Under the pieces are notes generated by a model. It ran no database searches. It was not told the origin of the DNA and saw nothing but the letters and a program-made list of their open reading frames with translations. This document shows, piece after piece, positions 8,895 through 21,150 of a stretch of 61,448 nucleotides of DNA; position 1 is the first letter of the stretch, and every line of letters starts with the position of its first letter. The DNA comes from Thiorhodococcus mannitoliphagus (lineage in GTDB: Bacteria; Pseudomonadota; Gammaproteobacteria; Chromatiales; Chromatiaceae), in contig NZ_JAAIJR010000024.1 of the NCBI RefSeq assembly GCF_010915725.1, positions 1 through 61,448 of the forward strand, read 5' to 3'. The position numbers and the translations under genes are program-made.

Positions 8895-10472
8895 TCAGGC
8901 GCCTTTCTTGGCGGGCGTGCTTGGGGCGTGACCGTCGATGGACAGCCGACGCCCCGCAAGCCAAACCAGGCCGATCACCGGGATGCCGATGAGGCAGGTG
9001 AAGACGAAGAAGCCTGGGTAGCCGATGCCGTTGACGATGGAGCCCGAGTAGCCGCCGAGGAGCTTTGGCAGCAGGGTCATGAGTGAGCTGAAGATGGCGT
9101 ATTGCACCGCCGTGAATGAGACGCTCGTGAGACTCGAAAGAAAGGCGACGAAGGCGGCACTCGCCAGTCCCGCGACCAGATTGTCAGCGCCCACGGCGAT
9201 GTAGAGCAGGGCCAGGTTTGGACCCGCGAGCGCGAGGGCGACGAAGACCAACTGCGCGGCCGACGACAAGGCGGCTCCCAGCAGCAGGATGCGCATGACG
9301 CCGTAGCGGCTGGCGAGCAGCCCGCCCAGCAGCCCTCCGGCGATGCTGACGAAGACCCCGAAGGTTTTCACCGCGGTGGCGATCTGTGGCTTGGTGAATC
9401 CCAGGTCCTGATAGAAGACGTTAGAGATCACGCCCAGGACGATGTCCGAGATCCGGTAGAGCCCGATGAGTGCCAGGATGAGCAGTGCCGTCTTTAGACC
9501 ATAGCGGCTGAAGAAATCGAGCACCGGCTCGATCCAGGTCTCGTGCGCCGTACTGCGATTGATGGCGCCGAGCTGGATCATGGACCAACCGGCGAGCACG
9601 GCCGCGCCGATGGCCAGGGCTAGATGCAGGATCTCAAAGACGAAGTTGGTGAGGTTTGCGTTGCCGGCGATGGCCTTGAGCTGAGTGAAGAGATTGTCGC
9701 TGAGGAAGAAGCCGGCGACGAAGGTGCTGGCCACGACGATAAAGGTCCCGGTCAAGCGCAGGTATTCCGACGTCGGATAGGTGTGGGAGCGGGTCGCATG
9801 CGTCTCTGGCTCGCGCACCAAGAGGGTGGTGAAGACGCCGATCAGCATGACTGCGGCCATGATGTGGTAGGTCGACTGCCAGGCAGCATAGCTGTAGCTG
9901 CCGGCCTCGGAGCCGAAGGAGGCGGCCAGAACGAGCGCGCCTGCGCCGGAGGCGACCATGCCGACCCGGTAGCCGGCGATGTAGGTCGAGGACATGAGGG
10001 CCTGCAAGCGCGGCGGCGCCGACTCGATCCTGAAGGCGTCGATGACGATATCCTGGGTCGCCGCTGAGAACCCGAGCATGCCGGCCGCCACGGCCATGCG
10101 GACCAAGCTGTCGGGGTCGGCGGCCGGATCCACGGCGGACATGAGCAGGACCGAGCCGATGATGCCGAGCTGTGCCGTGAGCATCCAGGCCCGGCGCCGC
10201 CCTAGCCACTGAGTGAGAAAGGGCAGTGGGAGCTTATCGATCAGTGGGGCCCAGACGAATTTGAAGGAGTAGGCCAAGGCCGCCCAGCTGAAGAAGGTCA
10301 CCTCGTTGCGCTCGACGCCGGCCTCGCGCAGCCATAGGGAGAGTGACGAGAAGATTAGCAGCAGCGGGATCCCGGCGGAGAAGCCGAGAAAGAGCATGCT
10401 GATGACGCGGCGGTCGATGAGGTTCCGCGTGGTGCTCCGCCAACCGTCGTCGGCCTTGGTCATTTGAGTCAT
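8895..10472 (-). CDS. ampG: AmpG-type MFS permease (muropeptide transporter family)
   Basis: Inner-membrane transporter of the AmpG/PAT branch of the major facilitator superfamily, which imports anhydromuropeptides for cell-wall recycling. The 525-residue protein has 12-14 hydrophobic segments. Characteristic stretches are MLFLGFSAGIPLLLIFSSLS in the first helix, SLWLREAGV, and SFKFVWAPLIDKLPLP. GFSAATQDIVIDAFRIES matches the A-T-Q-D-I-x-x-D-A-x-R signature of this family. The start at ATG 10472 avoids an unlikely basic extension from 10520. It is monocistronic, with no other peptidoglycan-recycling gene adjacent. Confidence 0.88.
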   Translation of the reverse strand: MTQMTKADDGWRSTTRNLIDRRVISMLFLGFSAGIPLLLIFSSLSLWLREAGVERNEVTFFSWAALAYSFKFVWAPLIDKLPLPFLTQWLGRRRAWMLTAQLGIIGSVLLMSAVDPAADPDSLVRMAVAAGMLGFSAATQDIVIDAFRIESAPPRLQALMSSTYIAGYRVGMVASGAGALVLAASFGSEAGSYSYAAWQSTYHIMAAVMLIGVFTTLLVREPETHATRSHTYPTSEYLRLTGTFIVVASTFVAGFFLSDNLFTQLKAIAGNANLTNFVFEILHLALAIGAAVLAGWSMIQLGAINRSTAHETWIEPVLDFFSRYGLKTALLILALIGLYRISDIVLGVISNVFYQDLGFTKPQIATAVKTFGVFVSIAGGLLGGLLASRYGVMRILLLGAALSSAAQLVFVALALAGPNLALLYIAVGADNLVAGLASAAFVAFLSSLTSVSFTAVQYAIFSSLMTLLPKLLGGYSGSIVNGIGYPGFFVFTCLIGIPVIGLVWLAGRRLSIDGHAPSTPAKKGA

Positions 10473-10629
10473 TGCTCGATGGGCTGTTGGGTCGCGATGG
10501 CCGTGGAGACGCCTCGGCACGGCGACGTGCTGGCCGGCGCATCAAACGGGGCCAAGCCACGGCTTGAGTCGGGGAAGGGCGCGAGCATACAGGGCGGGGT
10601 GGGGCAGCTCAAGCAGACATCCAGGTTGT

Positions 10630-10753
10630 CTCAACACCTATCGGTTTCCCGAAATCAACCGGAACAGCCGCTCCAAGCCTACGTAGCCAGGCCATCCTGG
10701 CCTGGTTTGCCAGGGCTGGAAGCCCTGGCTACATAAAACCGATAGGTGTTGAG
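10630..10753. mobile_element. 124-bp palindromic mobile repeat, copy 1
   Basis: CTCAACACCTATCGGTTT at the left end is mirrored at the right end (AAAACCGATAGGTGTTGAG). The centre contains two hairpins: GTAGCCAGGCC...GGCCTGG and CCAGGGCTGGAAGCCCTGGCTAC-type arms. A second copy of identical length lies at 39737-39860 in opposite orientation and differs at three positions by eye. No coding capacity. No target duplication is visible around this copy. Confidence 0.85.
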
Positions 10754-10893
10754 CACAGCGACAATGCCGGTTGCAATCGAATGCGATTCATCCGCATCAG
10801 TGGATCCTCAGCAAACAGTGGTCCAATGTGGGCCATTTGTCGGCGAAAAACTGACTTGGCTGAAGAAACTTGCTAATCAGGAGCCGGGAAGCA

Positions 10894-13800
10894 ATGGATG
10901 CACATCTGACTCAGCTGGATGACCGATGCGTACCGAACGATGGCAATACTCCAAAGATGAGCGCAATGATCTCCACGTCCTCCGCCAAGACCTCACCAAA
11001 ATGGGTTGCCTTCGTGGTCGGGTGTTTGTTTTTCCTGGTGGTTGCCGTCTTCACGGCCCTGCTGGAGGACGTTTTCAGGCAAGGGAAGGTAGAGACCGCG
11101 CGGCAGCTGTCCGAGCGGATGGCGCGACAGATCGACCAGGATCTGGCGCGCAATCTGTCCGCGACCTACGCCCTGGCGGCGCTGGTTCGAGAAGGCAAGG
11201 GGACGATCCGGGACTTCGATGCGCTCGCCGCCGAATTCATCAAGATCAATCCAGGGGTCTCCGCCCTGCAGCTCGCGCCCGGTGGGGTGATTCGTCAGTG
11301 CGTGCCGCTGTCCGGCAATGAGGAGGCGATTGGTCACGATCTGCTCACCGACGAGCCGCGCAATCGCGAGGCCCGGCTGGCCCTGGAGACCGAAACACTG
11401 ACCCTGGCCGGGCCTGTTGCCCTGATCCAGGGCGGCGTGGGGGTCATCGGGCGCCTGCCGGTCTTCCTGGACGCACCGCAGCCGCATACCTTCTGGGGCT
11501 TCACCAACGCCCTGATCAACTTCCCCGAATTCCTCGAGGCCGTGCGTCTTGCCGACCTGGAGGCGGAGGGCTACGGCTACGCGCTGTGGCAGATCCACGC
11601 CGATGGTGAACGCCACGTCTTCGCGGCCTCCTCGCGGCCCTTGAGCGCGACTCCAGTGACAGCGGTCATCGACGTACCCAACGACCGCTGGACGCTCGGC
11701 ATCGCACCCGCCACCGGCTGGTTCTCCGTGCCGCGCCTGATCGCGGAGGCCATCGTCATCCTGATCCTGTCGATCCTGGTGGGGTGGATCCTGCAACGCT
11801 ATCTGGAGCAGCAGCGTCAAATCGAAAACAACGCCGGGCTGTTCCAGGCGGTGATGGACGCCTCCCCCATTCCCTTTGCCATCACGGAAAGGGACGCGGT
11901 TCGCCATTTGAATCCGGCCTTCGTGTCATTGCTTGGCTACACCTTGAGCGACATCCCGACGCAGGAGGATTGGTTTCCCAGGGCCTATCCGGATCCGGCC
12001 TATCGGGAGCAGGTGGCGCAGGAATGGCGGCGCCGGATCGAGCAGGCAGCGCGCGCGGGCGAGCCGTTCGAACCCATGGAGGTGCGTGTTCATGGCAAGG
12101 ATGGCAGCGTCCGCACCATGCTCGCCTCCGCCCAGCCCTTGGGAGCCGCCTTTGACGATCGCGTGCTGATTTCCATGGCCGACATCACCCAGGTCCGCGC
12201 GACGGCCGAGCGACTGAGGGTCTTGTTGGACAGCGCTAGCGACGGCGTTCACATCCTCGACACGGATGGCAATGTCGTTGATTGCAGCCAGTCTTTCGCC
12301 CGCATGCTGGGCTATTCCTTCGATGAGGCACTGCGTCTCAATGTCGCCGACTGGGAGGCCCAGCTTCCCCGCGACCAGTTGGTCCCCGAGCTGCGTCGGC
12401 TGATCCGCGAGCCATCGACCTTCGAGACCCTGCATCGTCGCAAGGATGGCTCCACCTTTGCCGTCGAGGTCAATTCGACCCGCGTCGTTCTCGATGGGCA
12501 AAGCTATCTCTATGCCTCCTCGCGCGATGCCTCGGAGCGGCGTTTTTATGAGTCGGCACTCAAGAACAGCGAGGCCCGTTTTCGCAGCATCTTCGAACGC
12601 GCCAATGCGGGCATTGCCTTCGGTGATCCAGTGGGCAATCTCATTGTCTGCAATGCGAGCTTCAGGGCGCTGATGGGCTACAGCGAAGACGAATTGAAAG
12701 GGATGAATTTCGCCGATTTCACCGACCCCGAAGACATTGAGCAGGAACAGGTGTTCTTTAACGACATTGTCGCCGGTACGCGCAGCGACTACCGCATGGA
12801 AAAGCGTTATCGGGTGCGCGACGGCGGAATTGTATGGGTCGACCTGGCCGTGACGGCGTTTCGTGACGACCAGGGCGAGGTGATCAACTTCGTTGGCCTG
12901 GTGGTGGACATCACCGAGCGCAAGGCGGCCGAGAAGTCCTTGCGCGAGAGCGAGGAGAAATTCCAGAAAGCGATGTTATACGCCCCGATCGGCAACGCGC
13001 TGGTTGCACCGGATGGCCGCTTTCTGGAGGTGAATCCGGCCTTGTGCCAGATCGTCGGCTACTCGCGGGACGACCTCCTGGCGTGCGACTTCCAATCCAT
13101 CACACACCCGGACGACCTCGACGCCGATCTCGATTATTTTCACCAGTTAATTGCGGGGGAGATCGAGAGTTACCAGATGGACAAGCGCTATGTCCACCGG
13201 GACGGGCACCTTGTCTGGGTACAGCTCAATGTCGCAGTGGTGCGTGATGAGGGGAAGGCGCCGCGTTACTTCATTGCTCAGATCCAGGACATTACCGAGC
13301 GCAAGCAAGCGGTAGCGACCATCCAGGCGAGCGAACAGCGCTACCGAGCCCTGATCGATGCCTCCGCGCAGATCGTCTGGAGTTGCGATCCTGACGGGCT
13401 TGTCGCCGAGGACTCGCCCAGTTGGCGGGCCTATACCGGTCAATCCTTCGCGCAATGGAGCGAGCACGGCTACGCCGACGCTATCCATCCCGACGATCGG
13501 CCCGCAGTCATGGCGCGGTGGCGCGACGCCTTGGTCAAGGGGGATGTTTGCACCAACGAATACCGCCTCCGGCATGTCTCGGGTGAATGGCGTTGGAACC
13601 TGGCGCGCGGCGTGCCGATCAAGGACGAAGCGGGAAGGGTGCTGTCCTGGGTGGGCATCAACTCGGACATCCACGACCGACGCATCGTGGAAGAAGAATT
13701 ACGTGATAGCCAGGAACGCTATGACCTCGCCGTGCGCGGTAGCAACGATGGTCTCTGGGACTGGAACATCCAGACCAATGCGCTCTACCTGGCGCCCCGC

Positions 13801-16800
13801 TTCAAGGAACTCATGGGATATCAGGATGACGAGTTCGAAGCCACCGTGGCGTGGTGGCGGTGCCGAATTCATCCCGAGGATCAAGACGCCGTCTTGGCCG
13901 CCGTCGAGGCCCATCTGATCAACGAAGCGCCCTTCGAAGAGGAATATCGCCTGCGCCACAAATCGGGCGACTACTTCTGGATCAAGGCACGCGGTGCGGC
14001 GATCTTCGACCCCGCGGGCCAGCCCCTGCGCATGGCCGGCTCGATTCGCGATATCACGGCGCAGAAAGAGGCCGAGCTGCGGCTCCAGGAGGCCTTGCGT
14101 TTCAACGAGTCAGTCCTGCTCAAGTCGCCGCTGGCGATGGCGGTGTATCGCGCGGCGGGTCCATGCGTGGTCGCCAACGAGGCACTCGCGATCCTCGTGG
14201 GCGCGACGCGCGAGCAACTGCTGACGCAGAATTTTCACCAGATCGACTCATTCCACGAGACAGGGCTGTACGGCGATATCCTGGACGCGCTGGCGGACGG
14301 TCGCTTGAGAGAGCGGGAGATCCACGCTAAGTCAACATTTGGCAAGGATTTTTGGGTCACCTGCCAGATCATGCCGACGGTGCTGAACAATGAACCGCAT
14401 CTCGTTCTGCAATTCTCGGACCTGACGGAATTATATGCACGCAATCTCGCACTCCGCTCGGCGATGGGTCGTTTGGAGCTGGCGGCCAAGGTGGCGGCGA
14501 TCGGCGTCTGGGTGTGGGATCTGGTCGATGGCAGCCTGACCTGGGACCAACGGCAGTACGAGATCTATCAGGTGCCTGAGGACGTCCAGGCCAGGGGCAT
14601 CGACTATGACTTCTGGCGTTCGCGCTGCCACCCGGAGGATTTGGCGCGTACCGAGGAGGCGCTGGCGGCCGCCGTGCGGGGGGAAAGCCCCTTCGACAGC
14701 CCATTTAGGATCCTGTTGCCGGATGGATCCATTCGTCATTTGCAGGCGGCTGCGATCGTCGAGGAGGACGCATCAGGCAATCCGCGTCGCCTCGTGGGCA
14801 TCAATCGCGACCTGACCGACCAAAAGGCCACCGAAACCGCGCTACGCGAGAGTGAGGCCCGTCTGCGCGGTCTCTTCGAGAACGTCCCCATCGGCATGTT
14901 CCAGTCCACGACCGAGGGCCGCTTCGTCTACGTCAATCCCGCCATCGCCACCATGCTGGGCTATGCCTCGCCGGCGGAGATCATCCAGGCCGTCAATCGA
15001 ACGTCCGTCGCCGAGGCGCTCTATGAGGATCCTAGCCGCAGCCCGGCGCTGGTCCAGCAGGTGGGAGAGGACGCTGACGCCATCAGCACCTTTGAAAACC
15101 GCTACCGATGCAAGGATGGCAGGATCATCGACGTCATCCTCTCCTTTGGCGAGCGTGCCGATCCGCTCAGCGGACAGCGCTTCTTGTTCGGCTTCGTGCA
15201 GGATATCACCGCCCGCAAACAGGGGGAGGCGGCGCTGCTGGCCGCTAAACAAGAAGCCGAAACCGCGGCGCGCATGGCGGAGGCTGCCAACCGCGCCAAG
15301 AGCGAATTCCTGGCAAACATGAGCCACGAGATCCGTACCCCGATGAATGCCGTGATGGGACTCGCGCAACTGCTGCTGGATACCGAACTCAGCGCCCGCC
15401 AGCGCGACTATCTGACGAAGCTGCACAATGCGGCGCGCTCCCTGCTTGGCGTCCTCAACGATATCCTCGACTATTCCAAGATCGAGGCCGGCAAGCTGGA
15501 TCTGGAGGCGGTTGATATCGAGATGGCCGAGCTGCTGGAGGGCGCTGCGAATCTGTTCAGCCTAGCCGCGGAGGATAAGGGCCTAGAGCTGGTCTTCGAG
15601 GTGGACCCAGGGATCCCGTCGGTGCTGGTCGGCGACCCCCTGCGGCTGCGCCAGATCGTCAATAATCTGCTCGGCAACGCCGTCAAGTTCACCCACCAGG
15701 GGTACGTCCGGTTGTCGATGCGGCTGTGGGAGCGGCAGGGCGACGAGGTCACCCTCGAGGTCGAGGTCCAGGACACTGGCATCGGCATGACGCCCGAGCA
15801 GCTTCACCGCCTGTTCCGCGCCTTCGAGCAGGCCGATACCTCGACCACGCGCCGCTTTGGCGGCACCGGACTGGGGTTGGTCATTACCAAGCGTCTGGTC
15901 GAGGTGATGGGCGGCGAGATCTCGGTCGTGAGCGAAGCCGGGCGAGGCAGCACCTTTACCTTCACCCTGCACCTCAAGGTCTCGCCCACCCCCACCAAGC
16001 GCCACACCGCCGTCCACCTGCGTGGCATGCGCACCCTGATCGTGGATGACCAGGAGATCGCCCGAGACGTGCTGAAAAGCCTGATGGATGACTGGTCCTT
16101 CGCGGCCGACGTGGCCTGCTCGGGCGAGGAGGGCTTGGAGAGGGCATTGGAGGCGCTGCGCGAGGGACGGCCCTATGAGCTGATCCTGGTCGACTGGAGA
16201 CTGCCTGGCATCGACGGGATCGCGCTCGCGCACCGGCTCCGGGAAGAGGAGGCCAAGCTGTCTACGGATACACGTCATGCGATCGTGATCATGGTGACCG
16301 CCCATGGGCGCCTGGAGGCTCAGCACGCGACCCAGCAAATCAAGGTCGATGCCATTCTGGACAAGCCGGTCATGCCCTCCCAGCTCTTCGACCTGGTCTC
16401 CGGTTTGCAGGATGGAGGACTCGACTCAGAGTCGGTCCAACAGTGGAGCGTCTTCCAGCAAGTGCGCGCCCGCACGCAGGCGATTCGGGGTGCCCGCATC
16501 CTGCTGGTCGAGGACAACCCGACCAACCAGTTGGTCGCCCGTGACCTGCTGGAGAAGATGGGGCTTGCGGTGACGGTGGCGAGCCAGGGTCGCGAGGCCG
16601 TCGAGCAGGCAGCCGCGCAGCGCTTCGATGCCATCCTGATGGACTTGCAGATGCCGGAGATGGACGGTATCGAGGCGACACGGCGGATTCGCGCCTTGCT
16701 GCAAGGCCGCGAGGTCCCCATCATTGCGATGACCGCCGCCGCCATGCTGGCCGACCGCGAGGCCAGTCAATCGGCCGGCATGAACGACTTCTTGTCCAAA

Positions 16801-17493
16801 CCCATTGATGTCGCCGAATTGACCTCCGTCCTATTGCGCTGGATCCTGCCGCCGGGGGCCGAACAGGCGTCTGCCGCCGAGATGGTCCTGCCCGAGGGTG
16901 CGGGCACCCACTTCCAGGCGCCTGGTTTGGACCTGGACGAGGCGCTGCGGCGCATGGGGCGGGACTGGGCTCTGTTGCGACGCTCGCTGGACGGCTTTGC
17001 GCGGGACTTCGCCGACAGCGCAGCGGACTTGGATAGCCATATCGCCCAGGGGCGATGGGCGGAAGCCCGTCGTCTGATCCATACGCTCAAGGGGATCGCC
17101 AAGACCATCGGCGCGACCCCGCTGCACGAGGCGAGCGAGCAGTTGGAGGTCGAACTGGAGGCCGAGCATAGCGACTCGAGGGCGTTGCTCAAGACGGCGC
17201 TGGCGGACACCCTGAGCGCCATCGCGGCCCTGCCGCCGATCGCATGCGCCGCGCCGCTGTCGGATGACCGCGAACGGATCGCGGCGCTGTTGCACGAGAT
17301 CCAGGTGCGGCTCAAAGGCTCCGGGTTCGTGTTGCCTGAATGGCTGGACGAGATCGAACAGGGATTGGCCGCACCACAGACCCAGGCGGCGTTTCGCAAA
17401 CTTAGGGGCCGGATCGAGGCGTTCGACTACCCGTCCGCCGAGAAATCGCTTGCCACGCTGGCTGCACTCCTCGACATCCCGCTCGATGCGTGA
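10894..17493 (+). CDS. Giant hybrid sensor kinase: CHASE, nine PAS, HisKA, HATPase, two REC, HPt
   Basis: A 2199-residue membrane phosphorelay kinase. Order: TM1 (37-57), periplasmic CHASE-type sensor (about 60-275), TM2 (about 280-303), nine consecutive PAS/PAC units (about 315-1455), and a HisKA domain with phosphoacceptor His1478 in [11 protein letters not shown]. Then come the ATPase domain ([14 protein letters not shown]), REC1 with Asp1767 ([10 protein letters not shown]), REC2 with Asp1917 ([10 protein letters not shown]), and an HPt domain with His2063 ([12 protein letters not shown]). All phosphotransfer residues are present, so a full His-Asp-His relay is predicted. The ATG at 10894 has AGGAG about 10 bases upstream; a TTG lies at 10870. 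Its stop overlaps the start of the downstream REC-GGDEF gene, making that protein the likely output. Confidence 0.95.
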   Translation: MDAHLTQLDDRCVPNDGNTPKMSAMISTSSAKTSPKWVAFVVGCLFFLVVAVFTALLEDVFRQGKVETARQLSERMARQIDQDLARNLSATYALAALVREGKGTIRDFDALAAEFIKINPGVSALQLAPGGVIRQCVPLSGNEEAIGHDLLTDEPRNREARLALETETLTLAGPVALIQGGVGVIGRLPVFLDAPQPHTFWGFTNALINFPEFLEAVRLADLEAEGYGYALWQIHADGERHVFAASSRPLSATPVTAVIDVPNDRWTLGIAPATGWFSVPRLIAEAIVILILSILVGWILQRYLEQQRQIENNAGLFQAVMDASPIPFAITERDAVRHLNPAFVSLLGYTLSDIPTQEDWFPRAYPDPAYREQVAQEWRRRIEQAARAGEPFEPMEVRVHGKDGSVRTMLASAQPLGAAFDDRVLISMADITQVRATAERLRVLLDSASDGVHILDTDGNVVDCSQSFARMLGYSFDEALRLNVADWEAQLPRDQLVPELRRLIREPSTFETLHRRKDGSTFAVEVNSTRVVLDGQSYLYASSRDASERRFYESALKNSEARFRSIFERANAGIAFGDPVGNLIVCNASFRALMGYSEDELKGMNFADFTDPEDIEQEQVFFNDIVAGTRSDYRMEKRYRVRDGGIVWVDLAVTAFRDDQGEVINFVGLVVDITERKAAEKSLRESEEKFQKAMLYAPIGNALVAPDGRFLEVNPALCQIVGYSRDDLLACDFQSITHPDDLDADLDYFHQLIAGEIESYQMDKRYVHRDGHLVWVQLNVAVVRDEGKAPRYFIAQIQDITERKQAVATIQASEQRYRALIDASAQIVWSCDPDGLVAEDSPSWRAYTGQSFAQWSEHGYADAIHPDDRPAVMARWRDALVKGDVCTNEYRLRHVSGEWRWNLARGVPIKDEAGRVLSWVGINSDIHDRRIVEEELRDSQERYDLAVRGSNDGLWDWNIQTNALYLAPRFKELMGYQDDEFEATVAWWRCRIHPEDQDAVLAAVEAHLINEAPFEEEYRLRHKSGDYFWIKARGAAIFDPAGQPLRMAGSIRDITAQKEAELRLQEALRFNESVLLKSPLAMAVYRAAGPCVVANEALAILVGATREQLLTQNFHQIDSFHETGLYGDILDALADGRLREREIHAKSTFGKDFWVTCQIMPTVLNNEPHLVLQFSDLTELYARNLALRSAMGRLELAAKVAAIGVWVWDLVDGSLTWDQRQYEIYQVPEDVQARGIDYDFWRSRCHPEDLARTEEALAAAVRGESPFDSPFRILLPDGSIRHLQAAAIVEEDASGNPRRLVGINRDLTDQKATETALRESEARLRGLFENVPIGMFQSTTEGRFVYVNPAIATMLGYASPAEIIQAVNRTSVAEALYEDPSRSPALVQQVGEDADAISTFENRYRCKDGRIIDVILSFGERADPLSGQRFLFGFVQDITARKQGEAALLAAKQEAETAARMAEAANRAKSEFLANMSHEIRTPMNAVMGLAQLLLDTELSARQRDYLTKLHNAARSLLGVLNDILDYSKIEAGKLDLEAVDIEMAELLEGAANLFSLAAEDKGLELVFEVDPGIPSVLVGDPLRLRQIVNNLLGNAVKFTHQGYVRLSMRLWERQGDEVTLEVEVQDTGIGMTPEQLHRLFRAFEQADTSTTRRFGGTGLGLVITKRLVEVMGGEISVVSEAGRGSTFTFTLHLKVSPTPTKRHTAVHLRGMRTLIVDDQEIARDVLKSLMDDWSFAADVACSGEEGLERALEALREGRPYELILVDWRLPGIDGIALAHRLREEEAKLSTDTRHAIVIMVTAHGRLEAQHATQQIKVDAILDKPVMPSQLFDLVSGLQDGGLDSESVQQWSVFQQVRARTQAIRGARILLVEDNPTNQLVARDLLEKMGLAVTVASQGREAVEQAAAQRFDAILMDLQMPEMDGIEATRRIRALLQGREVPIIAMTAAAMLADREASQSAGMNDFLSKPIDVAELTSVLLRWILPPGAEQASAAEMVLPEGAGTHFQAPGLDLDEALRRMGRDWALLRRSLDGFARDFADSAADLDSHIAQGRWAEARRLIHTLKGIAKTIGATPLHEASEQLEVELEAEHSDSRALLKTALADTLSAIAALPPIACAAPLSDDRERIAALLHEIQVRLKGSGFVLPEWLDEIEQGLAAPQTQAAFRKLRGRIEAFDYPSAEKSLATLAALLDIPLDA

Positions 17494-18515
17494 AGCCCGA
17501 CCAGGACATGAAGACGATGCCGCAAACGCACCCCCGAAGCAGGTTCGCCGACGACACCCCGCCCGCCCCCCCCTTCGCTGCCCAGGCCGACCCTGCGCGG
17601 CCCTGTCGAGCGAGGATCCTCGTCGTCGACGATACAGCGGCTAACATTCAGATCGTTGCCGCGGCGCTCTCGAAGCAATATGAGATCATGGTCGCGACCG
17701 GCGGTGAGGCGGCCCTGGCGTTGCTGCGCGAGACCGACAAGCCCGATCTCATCTTGTTGGACATCATGATGCCGGAGATGGACGGCCACGAGGTCTGTCG
17801 GCGCATCAAGGAGGATCCCGCTACCTGGGACATCCCGATCATCTTCCTGACCGCCAAGGGTGCGGTAGAAGATCAGCAGAGGGGGTTCAATCTCGGTGCC
17901 GTGGATTACATCACCAAGCCGATCGAGATCCCCCTGCTGCTGGCGCGGGTCGGCGTCCATATCCAGCTGAAACGCAAGTCCGAGCAACTGGAAAAACTGG
18001 CGATGCTCGATGGTCTGACCGAGATCGCCAATCGTCGCGCACTGGATGTCAGGCTTCCGCAAGAATGCCAACGGACGGCGCGGGAGGGCGTCCCGCTCGC
18101 GGTCCTCATGATCGACATCGACCACTTCAAGGCCTTCAATGATCGCTATGGGCACGGTGCGGGGGATGAGTGCCTGCGGCGCGTGGCGCAAACCATCGAG
18201 GCCGTTCCGCATCGACCAGGGGACTTCGTCGCCCGCTATGGCGGCGAGGAGTTTTGCGTCATTCTGCCCAACTGCGATCGGGCCGGGGCCTTGCAGGTGG
18301 CGGAAAACCTGCGCTCGGCCGTCGCCGCCCTCGACATTCCGCATGCGTACTCCAGTGCTGCGAGACATGTCACCATCAGCATCGGGTTCTCGGCAAGATG
18401 GGTCGCGGGGGAAGAGACAGGCCCGTCCGCGATCCAGCGAGAGGCCGATGCGGCCCTCTATCAAGCCAAGTCGCAGGGGCGTAATCGGGTCGTCGGCCAC
18501 GAGGACGGCACCTGA
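17490..18515 (+). CDS. Response regulator with diguanylate cyclase output (REC-GGDEF)
   Basis: A 341-residue PleD/WspR-like regulator. The receiver domain (about 42-155) has the acidic pair VVDD, phospho-acceptor Asp91 in LLDIMMPEMDG, and the conserved lysine in ITKPIEIP. The GGDEF domain (about 170-335) has the active motif GGEEF at 251-255 and an allosteric inhibition site R-P-G-D (RxxD) five residues before it. It should make c-di-GMP with product feedback. The GTG start overlaps the sensor-kinase stop (GTGA); an ATG at 17508 preceded by AGGA is an alternative. Translational coupling strongly suggests that the upstream HPt domain phosphorylates this REC. Confidence 0.95.
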   Translation: MKPDQDMKTMPQTHPRSRFADDTPPAPPFAAQADPARPCRARILVVDDTAANIQIVAAALSKQYEIMVATGGEAALALLRETDKPDLILLDIMMPEMDGHEVCRRIKEDPATWDIPIIFLTAKGAVEDQQRGFNLGAVDYITKPIEIPLLLARVGVHIQLKRKSEQLEKLAMLDGLTEIANRRALDVRLPQECQRTAREGVPLAVLMIDIDHFKAFNDRYGHGAGDECLRRVAQTIEAVPHRPGDFVARYGGEEFCVILPNCDRAGALQVAENLRSAVAALDIPHAYSSAARHVTISIGFSARWVAGEETGPSAIQREADAALYQAKSQGRNRVVGHEDGT

Positions 18516-18747
18516 CTTGCGCATGCAGGCAGCGGCTCCCACGGAAGGTCGCGAGCGGATTTGGTGAGTCGGTCAGGTCCTCGCGTTGCGGGTTAGCGTG
18601 GAACAGCAGCGCAGCCGCTCGATTTGGTGGCAGCGACGCCCCGCCGCGACGGACGCTTGATCGTGGCGGGGCGCCGCTTCCGCATGGCTCGACCTGGTTG
18701 ATGCGCAAGGCCCATTCAACCCAGTGGCGGCCGCAGCGGTGTGCGTT

Positions 18748-21009
18748 TCAGCCCGCCTGCACGGCCGCGAGCGCCGTCATGTTGAGCAGTCCGCGGACGG
18801 ATGTGCTGGGTGTCACGATGTGCGCCGCGGCTGCCGTGCCCAGCAGCATGGGCCCGAAGGCGCCACCTTCGTTCATGGTTTTCAGCAGGTTGAAGGCAAT
18901 ATTGGCCGCATCCTGATTGGGCATGATCAGCAGATTGGCGCGGCCTTCCAGGCGCGATTCAGGGAAGCGCGCCTGACGACCGATGGCGTCGAAGGCGAGG
19001 TTGGCGTGCATCTCGCCCTCGACCTCCAGCTCGGGGTCTTGGCCACGCAGCAGCCTCAGTGCCTCGGTCATCTTGGTCGCGGTCGGCGAGTCGTGGCTGC
19101 CGAAGTTGGAGTGCGAGACGAAGGCCACCTTGGGCACCAGTCCGAAGCGTTTGACCTCGGCGGCGCACAGGCGGGTGATCTCGGCGAGATCTTCCGCATT
19201 CGGGTCGGTCTGGACATAGGTGTCGGCGATGAAGAGCGGGCCGGAGCGCAGCACGACCGCATTCATGGCCGTGAGCTTGCGCACGCCAGGTGCCGTGCCG
19301 ATGGCCTCCTCGACGTGCTTGAGGTGGCGGGCGTAGCGCCCGACGATGCCGCAGATCATGGCGTCGGCGTCGCCGCAGCGGACCATGGCCGCGGCCAGCA
19401 CTGTGGGGTCGTTGCGGATGTATTCGCGTGCCTCGTCCGGGGCATAGCCGCGACGCTTGACCCGGTCGTAGAAGGCCTGCCAATGATTGTCGAAGTTGGG
19501 GTTCTCGCAGGGGATGATGAGATCGAAGTCGCGATCCGGGCGAATGCTCAGTCCCAGCTCGCCGAGCCGGTTGCCGATGACCTCCGGGCGGCCGATCAGC
19601 ATGGGTCGCGCGATGCCTTCCATGACCGCCTGCTGGGCGACCTGAAGTACGCGCTCGTCCTCGCCCTCCGCGAAGACGATGCGCTTGGGTGCGAGCCGGG
19701 CCTGATCGAAGACGGGCTTCATGGTCATGCCCGTGCGGTAGGCGCGATGGCCAAGGGTCTGACGGTAGGCCTCCAGGTCCTCGATCGGACGGGTCGCGAC
19801 CCCTGATTCCATGGCCGCACGGGCGACCGCTGGGGCCAGGTGCTCCATGAGGCGCGGATCGAAGGGCTTGGGGATGAGATATTCTGGGCCGAACTGGAGC
19901 TGGTGCCCGCCGTAGGCCGCGCGCACGATGTCCGAGGGCTCGGCCATGGCGAGATCCGCGATGGCGCGGACGCAGGCGATCTTCATGGCCTCGTTGATCT
20001 CGCTCGCGCCGCAGTCCAGGGCGCCCCGGAAGATGAAGGGGAAGCAGAGGACATTATTGACCTGATTCGGGAAGTCCGAGCGGCCGGTGGCGATGATGGC
20101 GTCCGGACGCGCCGCGCGGGCGAGGTCGGGCATGATCTCGGGGACCGGATTCGCCAGCGCCATGATGATGGGACGCTCGGCCATCCGCTCCAGCCACTCC
20201 GGCTTGAGTACGCCGGCCGCCGAGAGCCCGAGGAAGATGTCCGCGCCGTCGATGGCCTCGGCGAGCGTGCGTTTGTCGGTCGCGATGGCGTAGCGGCCCT
20301 TGTAGGGGTCCATCTCCTCGGTGCGGCCTTCGTAGACCACGCCGGCGATGTCGGTGAGGGTGACGTTCTCCTTCGGCAGCCCCATCTCGACCAGCAGGTC
20401 GACGCAGGCCAGGGCCGCAGCGCCGGCGCCCGCCGTGACCAGCCGTACCTGGCCGATGTCCTTGCCGACGGTCCGCAGGCCGTTGAGGATGGCCGCGTTG
20501 ACCACGATAGCCGTGCCGTGCTGATCGTCGTGGAAGACCGGGATGCCCATGCGCTCCTTGAGCGCGCGCTCGATGATGAAACAGTCCGGGGCCTTGATGT
20601 CTTCCAGGTTGATGCCGCCGAAGCTGGGCTCCAGCCGGGCGACGGTCTCGATGAACTGCTGCGGGTCGCGCTCCTCGATCTCGATATCGAAGACGTCGAT
20701 GTCGGCGAACTGCTTGAACAACACCGCCTTGCCTTCCATCACCGGCTTGGAGGCCAGCCCGCCGATGGCACCTAGTCCGAGCACCGCGGTTCCGTTGCTG
20801 ATGACGGCGACCAGGTTGCCGCGCGCCGTATAGTGCGAGGCCGTGAGTGGATCCTTTTCGATCTCGCGGCAGGCCGCCGCGACGCCGGGAGAATAGGCGA
20901 GCGCCAGATCGCGCTGATTACCGAGCGGCTTGGTGGCCTTGATTTCCAGCTTGCCGGGCTTGGGATAGCGGTGATAGTCGAGGGCACTCTGGTCGAATTC
21001 TTCCGACAT
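18748..21009 (-). CDS. maeB: NADP-type malic enzyme with phosphotransacetylase-like domain
   Basis: Cytosolic oxidative decarboxylation of malate to pyruvate with NADPH formation. The 753-residue protein matches the MaeB architecture. The N-terminal malic domain includes [20 protein letters not shown], the catalytic stretch [15 protein letters not shown] and [13 protein letters not shown]. An NAD(P)-binding domain follows ([11 protein letters not shown]), with ANPVPEI after it. The C-terminal third is a phosphate-acetyltransferase-like domain ([22 protein letters not shown]) that is regulatory rather than catalytic in characterised MaeB proteins. The start has GGAG 8 bases upstream. It is transcribed alone, downstream of a ParA-like gene with a 140-base gap. 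Confidence 0.96.
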   Translation of the reverse strand: MSEEFDQSALDYHRYPKPGKLEIKATKPLGNQRDLALAYSPGVAAACREIEKDPLTASHYTARGNLVAVISNGTAVLGLGAIGGLASKPVMEGKAVLFKQFADIDVFDIEIEERDPQQFIETVARLEPSFGGINLEDIKAPDCFIIERALKERMGIPVFHDDQHGTAIVVNAAILNGLRTVGKDIGQVRLVTAGAGAAALACVDLLVEMGLPKENVTLTDIAGVVYEGRTEEMDPYKGRYAIATDKRTLAEAIDGADIFLGLSAAGVLKPEWLERMAERPIIMALANPVPEIMPDLARAARPDAIIATGRSDFPNQVNNVLCFPFIFRGALDCGASEINEAMKIACVRAIADLAMAEPSDIVRAAYGGHQLQFGPEYLIPKPFDPRLMEHLAPAVARAAMESGVATRPIEDLEAYRQTLGHRAYRTGMTMKPVFDQARLAPKRIVFAEGEDERVLQVAQQAVMEGIARPMLIGRPEVIGNRLGELGLSIRPDRDFDLIIPCENPNFDNHWQAFYDRVKRRGYAPDEAREYIRNDPTVLAAAMVRCGDADAMICGIVGRYARHLKHVEEAIGTAPGVRKLTAMNAVVLRSGPLFIADTYVQTDPNAEDLAEITRLCAAEVKRFGLVPKVAFVSHSNFGSHDSPTATKMTEALRLLRGQDPELEVEGEMHANLAFDAIGRQARFPESRLEGRANLLIMPNQDAANIAFNLLKTMNEGGAFGPMLLGTAAAAHIVTPSTSVRGLLNMTALAAVQAG

Positions 21010-21150
21010 TGGGGTCTCCGGTGGTAGCGCTTGCCGGGGACAAGCGGTCTCCCGGCCATTATTGTCCTGTCATTATGCTGCAGCGCAATATTCCTGCAAA
21101 GCCTGGAGTCTGTCCGAGGCGATGACGACTCCGCGCCGGGCGCTTGTTGC

